From a virus, in IMG/VR virus record IMGVR_UViG_3300027906_002394, positions 18,961 through 82,960 of that record: 64,000 nucleotides of DNA, one strand, 5' to 3'. Of the stretch, positions 33,853-42,240 are shown one piece after another; position 1 is the first letter of the stretch, and each line of letters opens with the position of its first letter. The notes under the pieces were generated by a model, which saw nothing but the letters and a program-made list of their open reading frames with translations, ran no database searches and had not been told where the DNA came from. A program made the translations under genes and the position numbers.

Positions 33853-35631
33853 TTTACTGTCTGGATTTAGAGTACTGTCATCTACCTTAATCACTCCAAT
33901 ATATTGGGTTGACCCGCCAGGCGGAGTTCCAGTTGATGTTTGCATGGAAGTCATAGCAGATGCAAGTTCTTGATTTGCTTTTATTTGTTTATCAACAACT
34001 CTTTGGTCTCTTTTTACAACTTCATTTTGGGCGGTTGTAGTTGCAGTTTCTAGTGTCATAGAATCTGTATCAACTATTGGTTCTGCACTTTCAAGGTCTG
34101 AAGCAAGAGAAGCTTCTAGTTTTTGTTGTTTTGATACTTTTGGAGTGCCATCTGCTTTAAAGTCTTTACCGTATTTTTCATCCCATGCTTCTTGTTCTTT
34201 AGCAAGTCTTTCCTTAGTTGTGTCACTTGCGAACATTGGAATTTCTGGTCTCTTTTCAACATTGCCTGCTTCATCAGCATCTTCATTAAGTCCCTCTTGG
34301 AGTTCTTTCAATTTCTTCACAATATAATCTTTAATAGCTCCGTATCTACCTTTGAATCTATCTGGCATATTCACCATGTCAGCATCATGAGGGAATTTTT
34401 CTTCTGTTGAGTCGCCGTCTGGGTTACCATACATGTCATTGTACATGTCTCTCGCAAGAAGACCTAAGTCTACTGTTAAACCACCAGCTACACTTGGAAT
34501 TGCAACACCAGCTCCTTCAATAGCAGCACCTGCTATATCACCTTGGAATAGTCTCCATAATGCCATTCCTGCCCCAGCAACTGCACCAACAACAGGGATT
34601 TGTTTTAATCCATATTTCCCCATATTTTTCAGTAGTGATTTTGCCATTACAGCTTTATCTGCTAATTTGGCAGCATCGTCTACCTTGCTTGTTAGGGTAA
34701 CCTTCCCTCCTTCTGCTAAGTCTGCTGGATTAACTTTTTTGGTGGTCAACTTATCATCAATTTTCGATACCTCTCTCAAGTTGCCTTTTTTATCTACTCC
34801 AACTTGTGTTCCGTCCTTGGTGATACCAACATTACCTTCCTTTACGCTAACATCTACTGTTTTGGGAGTTTTTAGTTTATCTTGTTCACCCAGTACACTT
34901 TTTACATTGGGGTCTTTACCTTTAAAGAATTTTCCTACATCTAGATTTTTTGCTACACCACCTAGTTCTGTTATTTTACCCATCCACTTGGTTGTGAGTT
35001 GACTCATTTTCGCAGTTAAAGTAGTACCCCAATCTTCCATTCCTTCTTCAACCGCGTCTATATCTTGTTGTTGTTTTTCTCCTTCACCAGCTAACATAGC
35101 GCCAAGAGCAGCTCCACCTAATCCAGCAGCTAAGGAAGCAGAAGTGCCGGCACCTCCTCCGCCGCCTTTGCCTCCACCAAACATTCCCCTTATAGCATTT
35201 TCGTCTGGTGGTGGTTTTGCACCTCCAGTACCACTAAAACCAGCAGATATTAATGATGTATCTTGGTGAATTTTAACTAGAACTCTTTCTATGTCTTGAA
35301 GCTGGTTTATCATAGGGTCATTACCAGCATAGTCTTGTACCATCGATGTAGCAGCTTCAGCTGACGAACTTCCGCCAGCGCCTCCACCACCGCCTGAACC
35401 TCTACCTATTGGTATGACATTACCACCAGCTCCTGCTCCCATGGCGCCATCGCCACCACCCATTTGACCAGATAAATCATTTCCGCCTAGAAAACTTGCT
35501 GCTCCATATCCAGTAGCTGCTGCCCCTGCTTTACTGCCGGGAGCTTTTGTAACTTTGTTTTTACCACCGCCCCTTCTAAATAGGTTTTTTGCACCCGAAG
35601 CTATTCTTGCTCCTGCTAACCACCAAGCCAT
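33823..35631 (-). CDS. Probable tail tape-measure/baseplate hub protein (gp29 equivalent)
   Basis: This protein has 602 residues, close to T4 gp29 (590). The N-terminus has AWWLAGARIASGAKNLF, then long Gly-rich stretches (about 40-160). A hydrophobic segment near 350-400 includes GAVAGAGMALWRLFQGD, and helical, Gln/Glu-rich regions follow to the end. It directly follows the chaperone pair with the frameshift site, the usual position of a tape-measure gene. The assignment depends on that order and length, not on a recognised domain. Confidence 0.5.
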   Translation of the reverse strand: MAWWLAGARIASGAKNLFRRGGGKNKVTKAPGSKAGAAATGYGAASFLGGNDLSGQMGGGDGAMGAGAGGNVIPIGRGSGGGGGAGGSSSAEAATSMVQDYAGNDPMINQLQDIERVLVKIHQDTSLISAGFSGTGGAKPPPDENAIRGMFGGGKGGGGGAGTSASLAAGLGGAALGAMLAGEGEKQQQDIDAVEEGMEDWGTTLTAKMSQLTTKWMGKITELGGVAKNLDVGKFFKGKDPNVKSVLGEQDKLKTPKTVDVSVKEGNVGITKDGTQVGVDKKGNLREVSKIDDKLTTKKVNPADLAEGGKVTLTSKVDDAAKLADKAVMAKSLLKNMGKYGLKQIPVVGAVAGAGMALWRLFQGDIAGAAIEGAGVAIPSVAGGLTVDLGLLARDMYNDMYGNPDGDSTEEKFPHDADMVNMPDRFKGRYGAIKDYIVKKLKELQEGLNEDADEAGNVEKRPEIPMFASDTTKERLAKEQEAWDEKYGKDFKADGTPKVSKQQKLEASLASDLESAEPIVDTDSMTLETATTTAQNEVVKRDQRVVDKQIKANQELASAMTSMQTSTGTPPGGSTQYIGVIKVDDSTLNPDSKLKMNIGSGR

Positions 35632-35820
35632 TTATTGTCTCCATTTATCCGATTTAGCATCTTCTCTCTTTTTCTTTAAATGTTGGATTAACATTGAAAT
35701 GTATACTTGCCTTTCCCACGGAACCCAACTCTCTATTTCTGTTAAACTATATTTATGTTCTTGCATAAGTAGAAAGTTAGTTTTAAAATAATTTTCTAAA
35801 TTCTCATGAAAAAGGCTCAT
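35632..35820 (-). CDS. Tail assembly chaperone extension (gp51/GpT-like), possibly made by -1 frameshift
   Basis: This protein has 62 residues. ESWVPWERQVYISMLIQHLKKK resembles the short C-terminal helix unit of tail assembly chaperones. Its ATG overlaps the upstream stop as ATGA. The frame is also open upstream through a T-TTT-TTC site, so it may be attached to the preceding protein by ribosomal frameshifting, as in lambda G-GT. Confidence 0.6.
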   Translation of the reverse strand: MSLFHENLENYFKTNFLLMQEHKYSLTEIESWVPWERQVYISMLIQHLKKKREDAKSDKWRQ

Positions 35821-36512
35821 ACGAAAAAATCGTAGTACCCATTCAAGTAAGCGGTATTCTTTTTCTCACATTTTGGACAGTCATAATCCACATAATTCTC
35901 AATTACTGGCATTGTCTCAAAAAACTTTTTAATATGAGAGAATTGTTCTGTGGTTAAGTTGTCTATAAACTCCGCCCTGTCCGATTCAGTTAAATCTTCG
36001 TAGATTGCCTCCCCTTGGAAAATTTTCTCGATACACACTTCAGCGACTTTAAACAAATCCTGTTCTGTTTCTGATTTACCTATTTCTATCATCTCACTAG
36101 CATTTGGGTATCTCATTTCAAGTGACATCTCATTTCCAAGTTGTACTGTTTTATCGTGACCTTCAGTCTCATATAATTTAAAAGTATCCAATGATATTTC
36201 TATATCAATTGGTGCTTCACAATGACCGCAAAGAAGTCTCGCGTCTATTTTATCTGATATTGAAACCTTTCTCAGTTCCAAGAAAATTTGTTGCATATCA
36301 AAAATGGGTATCTTTTCCCCATCAACCTTACCGAAAGAACAATTGGTTACCACTTGTTGAGTGGCTTTTATCATTTCTTCTTCCTCTTTGGTTTCATTTG
36401 CTAATACAAGTAATTTTTCCTCTTTTACTAGGAAAGGCCTGAATTTCACTTTCTTACCTAGAGAGTGAACATGAACATCTATCAGAGGATGTTCAGTTAT
36501 TGGTAGTGCCAT
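35817..36512 (-). CDS. 26: gp26-like baseplate hub/tail assembly protein (copy 2)
   Basis: I chose ATG 36512, with GGAGGA upstream, giving 231 residues. The opening MALPITEHPLIDVHV, then FRPFLVKEEKLLVLA, NCSFGK and FFETMPVI fit the T4 baseplate family that includes gp26. Two CxxC pairs (CGHC, CPKC) may bind zinc. It shares the same block order with the next gene upstream, so the pair is a tandem duplication. It ends at the frameshift site. Confidence 0.72.
   Translation of the reverse strand: MALPITEHPLIDVHVHSLGKKVKFRPFLVKEEKLLVLANETKEEEEMIKATQQVVTNCSFGKVDGEKIPIFDMQQIFLELRKVSISDKIDARLLCGHCEAPIDIEISLDTFKLYETEGHDKTVQLGNEMSLEMRYPNASEMIEIGKSETEQDLFKVAEVCIEKIFQGEAIYEDLTESDRAEFIDNLTTEQFSHIKKFFETMPVIENYVDYDCPKCEKKNTAYLNGYYDFFV
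35823..35829 (-). promoter_or_regulatory. Predicted -1 ribosomal frameshift site (TTTTTTC)
   Basis: On the minus strand the last codons of the 231-residue gene are GAT TTT TTC GTA TGA. T TTT TTC is a classic slippery heptamer. A -1 slip gives CGT ATG AGC and continues into the 62-residue frame without a stop. Confidence 0.55.
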
Positions 36513-36513
36513 A

Positions 36514-37221
36514 TTATCCTCCAAACCTATCGTTATGGAAACCAAAATATCCATTCATAATTTCGATATTTTCTGCTTCACAATGCGAACAATTAAACTC
36601 TATTATATTTCTAACCACTGGCATGGTTTCAAAAAATAACTTTATAATATTAAACTCTTGTCTTGTCAACGAATCGACAAACTCTATTTTATCTTCAGAT
36701 GGAATATCATTCCACACAGCAGTATCTTGTTCTATTTCTTCAATACACAAACCTGCTAAATCATAAAATTCCGCGTATTCTTTTCCTTCTGTCATCTCAA
36801 ATAATTCTTTTGCTGTTGGGTATCTCATAGTTACAACTAAGTTATCTCTTATTGGAAATACTGGTTTATGTCTTTCATCATATACCGTTTCAAAATTATC
36901 TATTTGAATATCAACTATATTTCCTTCTCCACATTCATCACATAATATCAGCCACTCTGGCATCTCTATACCAGAAATTTTTGTTAATTGAATCCATATG
37001 TTTTGTAGGTCAAAGATGGGTAAAGTAAATCCATCCACTTTACCCAAAGAACAATTAGTAATACATTTGCTTAATGTTTCTATTGATTCAGAACGACTCT
37101 GTTCTTTTAAGTTTTCAAATAGTTTTTCCTCTTTAACCAGAAATGGTCTAAAAGGAATTTTTTTATCTAGTTGAAAAACATATATGTCCGTCAACGGATA
37201 TTCCGCTTTTGGCAGCGTCAT
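36514..37221 (-). CDS. 26: gp26-like baseplate hub/tail assembly protein (copy 1)
   Basis: This protein has 235 residues. It shares the block order of the following gene: MTLPKAEYPLTDIYV, FRPFLVKEEKLF, NCSLGKVDGFTLPIFD, FFETMPVV, and two CxxC pairs (CDEC, CSHC). T4 gp26 is part of the baseplate hub. In other myoviruses proteins in this place act as chaperones for the tape measure. Its stop lies within the ribosome site of the next gene, so the two are coupled. Confidence 0.72.
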   Translation of the reverse strand: MTLPKAEYPLTDIYVFQLDKKIPFRPFLVKEEKLFENLKEQSRSESIETLSKCITNCSLGKVDGFTLPIFDLQNIWIQLTKISGIEMPEWLILCDECGEGNIVDIQIDNFETVYDERHKPVFPIRDNLVVTMRYPTAKELFEMTEGKEYAEFYDLAGLCIEEIEQDTAVWNDIPSEDKIEFVDSLTRQEFNIIKLFFETMPVVRNIIEFNCSHCEAENIEIMNGYFGFHNDRFGG

Positions 37222-37238
37222 AACAAACCTCCAATAAT

Positions 37239-37871
37239 TTAATCAACCCAATCATTAATGTTATCTGCAATCTTACTTTTAATTGCATTTTTGAAACTAT
37301 TCTTACGGAAATTGAGTAATCCAAATAATTTTTCTGAATCTCTCGAATCAACCGCACGAGAAGACCACCTTCTAAAAGCAAAAGTACAATTGACTCTGAC
37401 AATGCCTTCAGCACTTTGCCCCATTGGTAAAATATTCATGAGTCTTGGAAACGCATCATATAATTTCCATCCTGTTACCCTATTGTCTTCTCTATCTAAG
37501 GCAAAAACTTCAACCTGTCCAACATGTTCATCTGGAAAACTTACTTCTTTTGATATTGGATTCGCAATAATGGTCATCCAGTTTTCAAAGTAAGACCTAA
37601 CATCCCAATTATCATCACAGAAAAATGTAAATGCTGCTGTGTCTCCAAAGTATTCTACACCATGAGCTCTTTGTTCCGTCCAATGACTTATCATAGTTGG
37701 TGTCCATTTTATTTGCAGGCCTGGAATTTGAGCTTCCTCGCATAGCAATGATACTTCTCTATCATCTGTAAATTTTTGGGGACTGCTAATTACAATTTCA
37801 AATCTATTAGACCTAGCAAGGTCATTCTTTCTAACCTTACTAATGAAATCTCTTGTTTTAAAATAAGCCAT
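37239..37871 (-). CDS. Tail-tube-like protein (gp54 tube initiator candidate)
   Basis: This protein has 210 residues. The start FKTRDFISKVRKNDLARSNRFEIVI, the middle FTFFCDDNWDVRSYFENWM and the late GWKLYDAFPRLMN follow the order of phage tail-tube fold proteins, in which a short linker lets two sheets pair between subunits. In T4-like phages both gp19 and gp54 have this fold. Proximity to hub genes favours gp54. It overlaps the upstream gene by 1 nt. Confidence 0.55.
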   Translation of the reverse strand: MAYFKTRDFISKVRKNDLARSNRFEIVISSPQKFTDDREVSLLCEEAQIPGLQIKWTPTMISHWTEQRAHGVEYFGDTAAFTFFCDDNWDVRSYFENWMTIIANPISKEVSFPDEHVGQVEVFALDREDNRVTGWKLYDAFPRLMNILPMGQSAEGIVRVNCTFAFRRWSSRAVDSRDSEKLFGLLNFRKNSFKNAIKSKIADNINDWVD

Positions 37872-38440
37872 TAAATCATTCTCCTAGACTTTTGGAATAC
37901 GGTGTTCTTACTAACATTAAAGTCTTCTACTGGCAAAAATATAGCACCTTTCCAATCTTGTGGATTGATTTCATAAAATCTAGACCTTAGTTGTTTTGTT
38001 AAATATCTTTTTACGCATGGTTTTACTTCTGGAAACTGGGCAACATTGTTCAATAAACTCCAGTTAAATTTCATTCTACTTTCATCTTCAATTGCTTGGT
38101 CATCTAATGTTTCCATTAATTTGCCTAATAACTGAGCTCTCATCATGTAAGGTAGATAATGTAAATTCAATCCCCAGAAACCATCTGCGGTTGGTTCAAA
38201 TGGAAGACATAAAGGAAAAGCATCGAAATACGGTAATTTGTCTTTCCATTTCGCGTCATACCTAAACAGATACATTGAACCTATAGTAAATTTACCAACT
38301 GGTTGACCTATATCAGATGATATAGCGCTGGATGGACTGTTTACGCCACGCATGACTTGTCTTACTTGGTTCATGTACCAATTAAATGACTTTCTTCCAG
38401 AATCGGAGTTCGGTCTAATTTGTAAAAATGGATTTGCCAT
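37871..38440 (-). CDS. Conserved T4-like virion structural protein
   Basis: I chose ATG 38440, just 5 nt after a perfect late promoter, instead of the longer frame to 38479, whose start would lie upstream of the transcript. The 189-residue product has FTIGSMYLFRYDAKWKDKLPY and GFWGLNLHYLPYMMRAQLL, which I recall from structural proteins of marine T4-like phages. It heads the minus-strand tail block. I cannot match it to a numbered T4 gene. Confidence 0.6.
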   Translation of the reverse strand: MANPFLQIRPNSDSGRKSFNWYMNQVRQVMRGVNSPSSAISSDIGQPVGKFTIGSMYLFRYDAKWKDKLPYFDAFPLCLPFEPTADGFWGLNLHYLPYMMRAQLLGKLMETLDDQAIEDESRMKFNWSLLNNVAQFPEVKPCVKRYLTKQLRSRFYEINPQDWKGAIFLPVEDFNVSKNTVFQKSRRMI

Positions 38441-38445
38441 GAGAC

Positions 38446-38453
38446 TATTTATA
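38446..38453 (-). promoter_or_regulatory. T4-type late promoter of the minus-strand tail block
   Basis: The minus strand reads TATAAATAGTCTCATG, with the ATG at 38440. The spacing would place the transcription start at or next to the start codon. Confidence 0.65.
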
Positions 38454-38542
38454 ACAGTTTGAAAGCCACCCATGTTCATTAAAATTTAATCAAATCTTAA
38501 TCAAATTGTAACACAAAAGCGCACGGCAAAGATATAGGTATC

Positions 38543-38550
38543 AATAAATA
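38543..38550 (+). promoter_or_regulatory. Late-promoter-like AATAAATA
   Basis: AATAAATA lies 43 nt before ATG 38594 and differs from the late consensus at its first base. The surrounding intergenic DNA holds nothing else recognisable. Confidence 0.4.
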
Positions 38551-38593
38551 TTTTACATATAATATTAATTCATCTACTTAATGAGGTAAAGGA

Positions 38594-38926
38594 ATGAAAC
38601 TCAAGTTCGTTCTCTTAGTTGTTTTATTAACAACACCATTTGCAACCCCCTACGCTAATCCATATTTAGAACTCAAGAACACAGTTCCCTTCAAAGATTA
38701 CCACTCTGAAACATCTACAAGTCATTTAAGACTAGGATATAAGTTCGACAACAATTTTTATGTCGAAGGTGGTGCTATGTCGCATGGTTCTAGTTATGAG
38801 GCTGGATACAAATTCAAAAAAGGAAAATGGACTATCAAGGGAAAGTGGGAAGGTTCAGATTCAAGTAAAAGGGACTATTTTAAATCTAAAATAGAAACAG
38901 AACTCAGATATACTTTTGGAGACTAA
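38594..38926 (+). CDS. Small exported beta-barrel-like protein
   Basis: This protein has 110 residues, with GAGGTAAAGGA before the ATG. A signal peptide (MKLKFVLLVVLLTTPFATPYA) is followed by short alternating strands such as SHLRLGYKFDNNFYVEGG and YEAGYKFKKGKWTIKGKW. The end is TELRYTFGD. This resembles a small outer-membrane barrel or an opacity-type protein. Together with the TorF-like porin it suggests the phage rebuilds the host outer membrane. No specific family was recognised. Confidence 0.6.
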   Translation: MKLKFVLLVVLLTTPFATPYANPYLELKNTVPFKDYHSETSTSHLRLGYKFDNNFYVEGGAMSHGSSYEAGYKFKKGKWTIKGKWEGSDSSKRDYFKSKIETELRYTFGD

Positions 38927-38927
38927 C

Positions 38928-39875
38928 ATGGATGTAATGACGCTCTTGTGGACTTGTTTGGGATTTGCTTTTGCTAGTTATACAGTAATCGCAAACGATA
39001 GTATTCAAACTCTTGGTACTTGGATTGCATCTAATAAAGAGAGATTTGATTGGAAGATAATGTGGGCAGCCGCAAGTAGTGTTTTGTTATTTGCTATTTG
39101 GTATGGATGGACAGTCAATGCTGGTGATATATCATATGGTAGATTAGATAGAATACCGTATGTAGAACCACAATGGTATCATGCAATGGCACCAGCAGTA
39201 TTGTTATTACTTACTAGATTTGGTGTTCCTGTTAGTACATCGTTTTTAGTGTTAAGTGCATTTGCGAGTACATTCGTTTTAGAAAAGATGTTAGTCAAAT
39301 CTTTTGCTGGTTATGGTGTAGCGGCTGTGAGTGCATATGTCATATGGGCAGTCGTATCAAAATGGTTACAGAATGTAGAATTGCGTGGTAGTGATAGAAA
39401 CTGGCGAATACTACAATGGATTATTACTGGTTGGTTGTGGTGGACTTGGTTATCACATGATATGGCAAATATGGCAGTATTCTTACCGCGTGAAATCGAT
39501 ATCGTTCCATTAGTCGCTATTAGTGCATTGTTTGTTGCTGGTATGGGATGGATGTTTAAAGAACAGGGTGGTAAGATACAACATGTAGTTCAGAGTAAGA
39601 CAGATACAAACTATGTTAAGAGTGCAACTTTAATTGACTTCATATATCTCATAATTCTATGGTACTTTAAACAATACAACAATATACCAATGAGTACAAC
39701 ATGGGTATTCATAGGATTGTTAAGTGGTAGAGAACTTGCTATTGCAACATTTGATGCTACCAGAACTAAAAACTTCAAAGAGGTATTCCCAATAATCGCT
39801 GGTGACTTTGGTAAGTTGATGGTAGGTGTTGCCGCTTCAATGGGCATTATTATAGGTATTCATACTTTCGCGTAG
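38928..39875 (+). CDS. Multi-pass membrane protein resembling PiT (PHO4) phosphate transporters
   Basis: I chose ATG 38928, with GGAG 6 nt upstream, giving 315 residues and about eight hydrophobic spans. YTVIANDSIQTLGTWIAS resembles the AND...GT signature of PiT carriers, and RFGVPVSTSFLVLSAFAS resembles their GxPVSTTH repeat. The second half repeats the topology weakly. PiT proteins import phosphate with sodium or protons. It is shorter than bacterial PiT proteins (about 400-500 residues). Together with phoH it would fit phosphate scavenging, but the transport function is unproven. Confidence 0.5.
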   Translation: MDVMTLLWTCLGFAFASYTVIANDSIQTLGTWIASNKERFDWKIMWAAASSVLLFAIWYGWTVNAGDISYGRLDRIPYVEPQWYHAMAPAVLLLLTRFGVPVSTSFLVLSAFASTFVLEKMLVKSFAGYGVAAVSAYVIWAVVSKWLQNVELRGSDRNWRILQWIITGWLWWTWLSHDMANMAVFLPREIDIVPLVAISALFVAGMGWMFKEQGGKIQHVVQSKTDTNYVKSATLIDFIYLIILWYFKQYNNIPMSTTWVFIGLLSGRELAIATFDATRTKNFKEVFPIIAGDFGKLMVGVAASMGIIIGIHTFA

Positions 39876-40303
39876 ATACCTAATTCTTTTTCAGTAATTA
39901 TTTTAAACTCCCAACCTCGGTCAGCACAGTACTCTCGTGCTGACTTCCACTTTGCTTCATTGATACCATAGTTAGCAATCTCTTGTAGATACTTTTTTGT
40001 TTTCTTTCTAGGTTCTGGTGGTTTAGTGAATCGCTCTGGTTTAACTTCTATTAGATATGTACCGCCAACTGTCTTGATATAAAAGTCCACATAATAACTG
40101 TGTATCCTTCTATCTAAAGGAGACCTATAGGGTATCGCTATAGGTTCAGATGCCCACTCTAAAACATCTTGGTTCTTGTCGCACCAATTCATAAATTTTA
40201 GTTCGTAAGCTGACCTATAAATAACCTCATTAAGATTACCGCGATACTTTTTCGCGTTTTTTGGAATAAATTTTCCTTGATGGATATCTTTTCGGTACGG
40301 CAT
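39860..40303 (-). CDS. 4: gp4-like head completion protein
   Basis: This protein has 147 residues (T4 gp4 has 150). GNLNEVIYRSAYELKFMNWCD, then EPIAIPY, YVDFYIKT and YLIEVKPE form the core of a TnsA-like nuclease fold typical of gp4, with Glu, Asp and ExK in place. It would act on filled heads before tail joining. It is convergent with the membrane protein gene (16-nt overlap) and divergent from the gp48 gene. Confidence 0.82.
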   Translation of the reverse strand: MPYRKDIHQGKFIPKNAKKYRGNLNEVIYRSAYELKFMNWCDKNQDVLEWASEPIAIPYRSPLDRRIHSYYVDFYIKTVGGTYLIEVKPERFTKPPEPRKKTKKYLQEIANYGINEAKWKSAREYCADRGWEFKIITEKELGIYAKV

Positions 40304-40305
40304 GT

Positions 40306-40313
40306 TATAAATA
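40306..40313 (+). promoter_or_regulatory. T4-type late promoter for the baseplate operon
   Basis: TATAAATA followed by GTC lies 41 nt before ATG 40355 and just outside the divergent gp4 start. It shares TATAAATAGTC with the promoters at 38446 and 46363. Confidence 0.65.
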
Positions 40314-40354
40314 GTCCAATAATATCATAATTACTATTTATTCGGAGTTTGAGA

Positions 40355-41722
40355 ATGTCCTCAGCAACAGCAGAAGAAAGTCAAAATAAAGTTGAAACCT
40401 CTGTTTCGGCAGCCAAGAGCAATCCAGAGGAAGCAGCGGGTACAACCCCCAACGAGGATGTGGGAACAGCTACTTCAACGGAGAAAGATAAGAATCAACC
40501 AAGTGAGGTGCCTGAAAAACCGAAGACTACTTTTCAATCTCTTTCTTATCCTCAAGGTTTGGATAATACGGACGAATTTCCACATCAAATAATGTTCAAT
40601 GTTTTGATACGACAAACAGATGCCGAACATGAAGCTAATAGTCATTTGGGTGAAGGTGGAAAGGGTGAAGACCTTATTAGTCGTAACCCAGACATGACCA
40701 ATGAAAATGCAAAAAAAGTTTCTAAACAATTAACCAATGCTGCTATTGGTGGTTCTACTGCTTTGGCAGCATTTGCTAAAGGTGGTTTGCCGGGAATTGG
40801 AATAGGACTTGCTGGTGGTGCTGGTTTAGCATTTTTTGGTGACAGGATGTCTGCCCTTGTTGATGAAAATATAAAGTTATCAAGAAGAAATGTTGCTCGT
40901 ATAAGAATGGCTATGCCACAATCACCACAAAATAAAATGACCGCTGAATGGAGTGTCACGGATTTTGGTTCTATTATGGGAGCTATAATGGAAGGTGCTG
41001 GTGATGAAGGTATAATGAATATGATAAAAGACGCGGATATGACGGATGAAGCTGGTCAGGCAATGCTTAGAACTGCTGCTGGTGCGTTGAACATAACTAA
41101 ACAGGCAGGATTAAATATCCCAGCACAAGCAACTATAGAATTGATGACTAGGAAAGTTACAAACCCATTTAAAGAAACATTATTCAAAACAATGAACTTT
41201 AGGGATTTTCCTTTTGTTTTTAAATTCGCACCGAAAAATGACCAAGAATTATTACAGACCTTAAAGATTATTAATGTATTTGAGAGATATATGACTCCAC
41301 AAAAATCGCCAGGCTCTTTCTTTCTGGAATATCCTGCCGAGTTTGAGATAGTATATCAATATAAAAATAAAGAGAATAGGTATTTTACTAACTTCTTTAA
41401 TGATACTGCTTTAGTTAGTTTTCAAGTGGATTATGGAAATGGTGGAGTATATACTGCATTTCAAGGAACAGAAGGTGCGCCTTCAGAGATAACTATGTCT
41501 TTGCAGTTTAAAGAACTTACTCTTCTTGACAGAGATTCTATTGTTGATATAACTGGACAATCAACACCTATGGGTGGGTTTACTGGAGAAAACTCAGTAC
41601 AAGGACAAGAACCCCCCGCTGAGGAACAACCAGATGAAAAGAACGCAGACGGTACAGATAAAAATATAAATGAAACAGATAGTTCCCCAGATGCAGCTGT
41701 TAACGAAGGAGAGGATGGATAA
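40355..41722 (+). CDS. 48: gp48-like baseplate tail-tube cap protein
   Basis: I chose ATG 40355 with GGAG upstream, giving 455 residues, longer than T4 gp48 (364). The first 75 residues are a disordered Ser/Glu/Lys-rich extension. MNFRDFPFVFKFAPKNDQE, FFLEYPAEFEIVY and YFTNFFNDTALVSFQVDYG match the gp48 family, and an acidic tail of about 50 residues follows. gp48 caps the baseplate and starts the tail tube. It overlaps the gp53 gene by 1 nt. Confidence 0.8.
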   Translation: MSSATAEESQNKVETSVSAAKSNPEEAAGTTPNEDVGTATSTEKDKNQPSEVPEKPKTTFQSLSYPQGLDNTDEFPHQIMFNVLIRQTDAEHEANSHLGEGGKGEDLISRNPDMTNENAKKVSKQLTNAAIGGSTALAAFAKGGLPGIGIGLAGGAGLAFFGDRMSALVDENIKLSRRNVARIRMAMPQSPQNKMTAEWSVTDFGSIMGAIMEGAGDEGIMNMIKDADMTDEAGQAMLRTAAGALNITKQAGLNIPAQATIELMTRKVTNPFKETLFKTMNFRDFPFVFKFAPKNDQELLQTLKIINVFERYMTPQKSPGSFFLEYPAEFEIVYQYKNKENRYFTNFFNDTALVSFQVDYGNGGVYTAFQGTEGAPSEITMSLQFKELTLLDRDSIVDITGQSTPMGGFTGENSVQGQEPPAEEQPDEKNADGTDKNINETDSSPDAAVNEGEDG

Positions 41723-42234
41723 TGGCATTTTTTAGACAATTTCCTAGAACCGCGTATGTAGTTGATGGCAACTTAATTAATATCCCAGATATTTTCCGCC
41801 GTGTAGGTAAAAAAGATATTGCAGACAACCTAGCATTCATGCAAGAATACGAGATACAAGAGGGAGAGAGAGTGGAACACATTTCTCATAACCTTTATCG
41901 TACAACTGATTACTACTGGGTAATTTTATTAGTTAATAATATAATAGACCCATATCATGACTGGCCAAAGACTAAGACAGAATTGGTGGCATTTACTGAA
42001 CAACGATATGGTTCTGGTAATCTACATAAAGTACATCATTATGCTAATACATCTAATCAAAATATAAGAGTTGATTATGACGAATCAAAATTTAATGCTG
42101 GTACTATCAAAGCGATAACTAATATTGAACATGAGGAAAATGTCAATGAAGATAAAAGAAAGATTAAATTACCGAGGAAGGAATTTGTAGGGGAAATAGC
42201 AGGACAATTTAAGAGATTGATTAGAGGAAGATAA
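41722..42234 (+). CDS. 53: gp53-like baseplate wedge protein
   Basis: This protein has 170 residues (T4 gp53 has 196). FFRQFPRTAYVVDG, then GERVEHISHNLYRTTDYYW and ILLVNNIIDPYHDWP are the conserved gp53 region; the middle resembles a LysM-like fold. gp53 completes each baseplate wedge. It starts in a TAATG overlap with gp48. Confidence 0.85.
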   Translation: MAFFRQFPRTAYVVDGNLINIPDIFRRVGKKDIADNLAFMQEYEIQEGERVEHISHNLYRTTDYYWVILLVNNIIDPYHDWPKTKTELVAFTEQRYGSGNLHKVHHYANTSNQNIRVDYDESKFNAGTIKAITNIEHEENVNEDKRKIKLPRKEFVGEIAGQFKRLIRGR

Positions 42235-42240
42235 TTTATT

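Noticed and set aside
35750-35757. Minus-strand CATAAATA late-promoter match
   Set aside because: It lies inside the 62-residue chaperone gene with no suitable downstream start; likely chance in AT-rich DNA.
38441-38479. Upstream start for the minus-strand structural gene
   Set aside because: It would be upstream of the TATAAATA promoter; ATG 38440 gives the sensible N-terminus.
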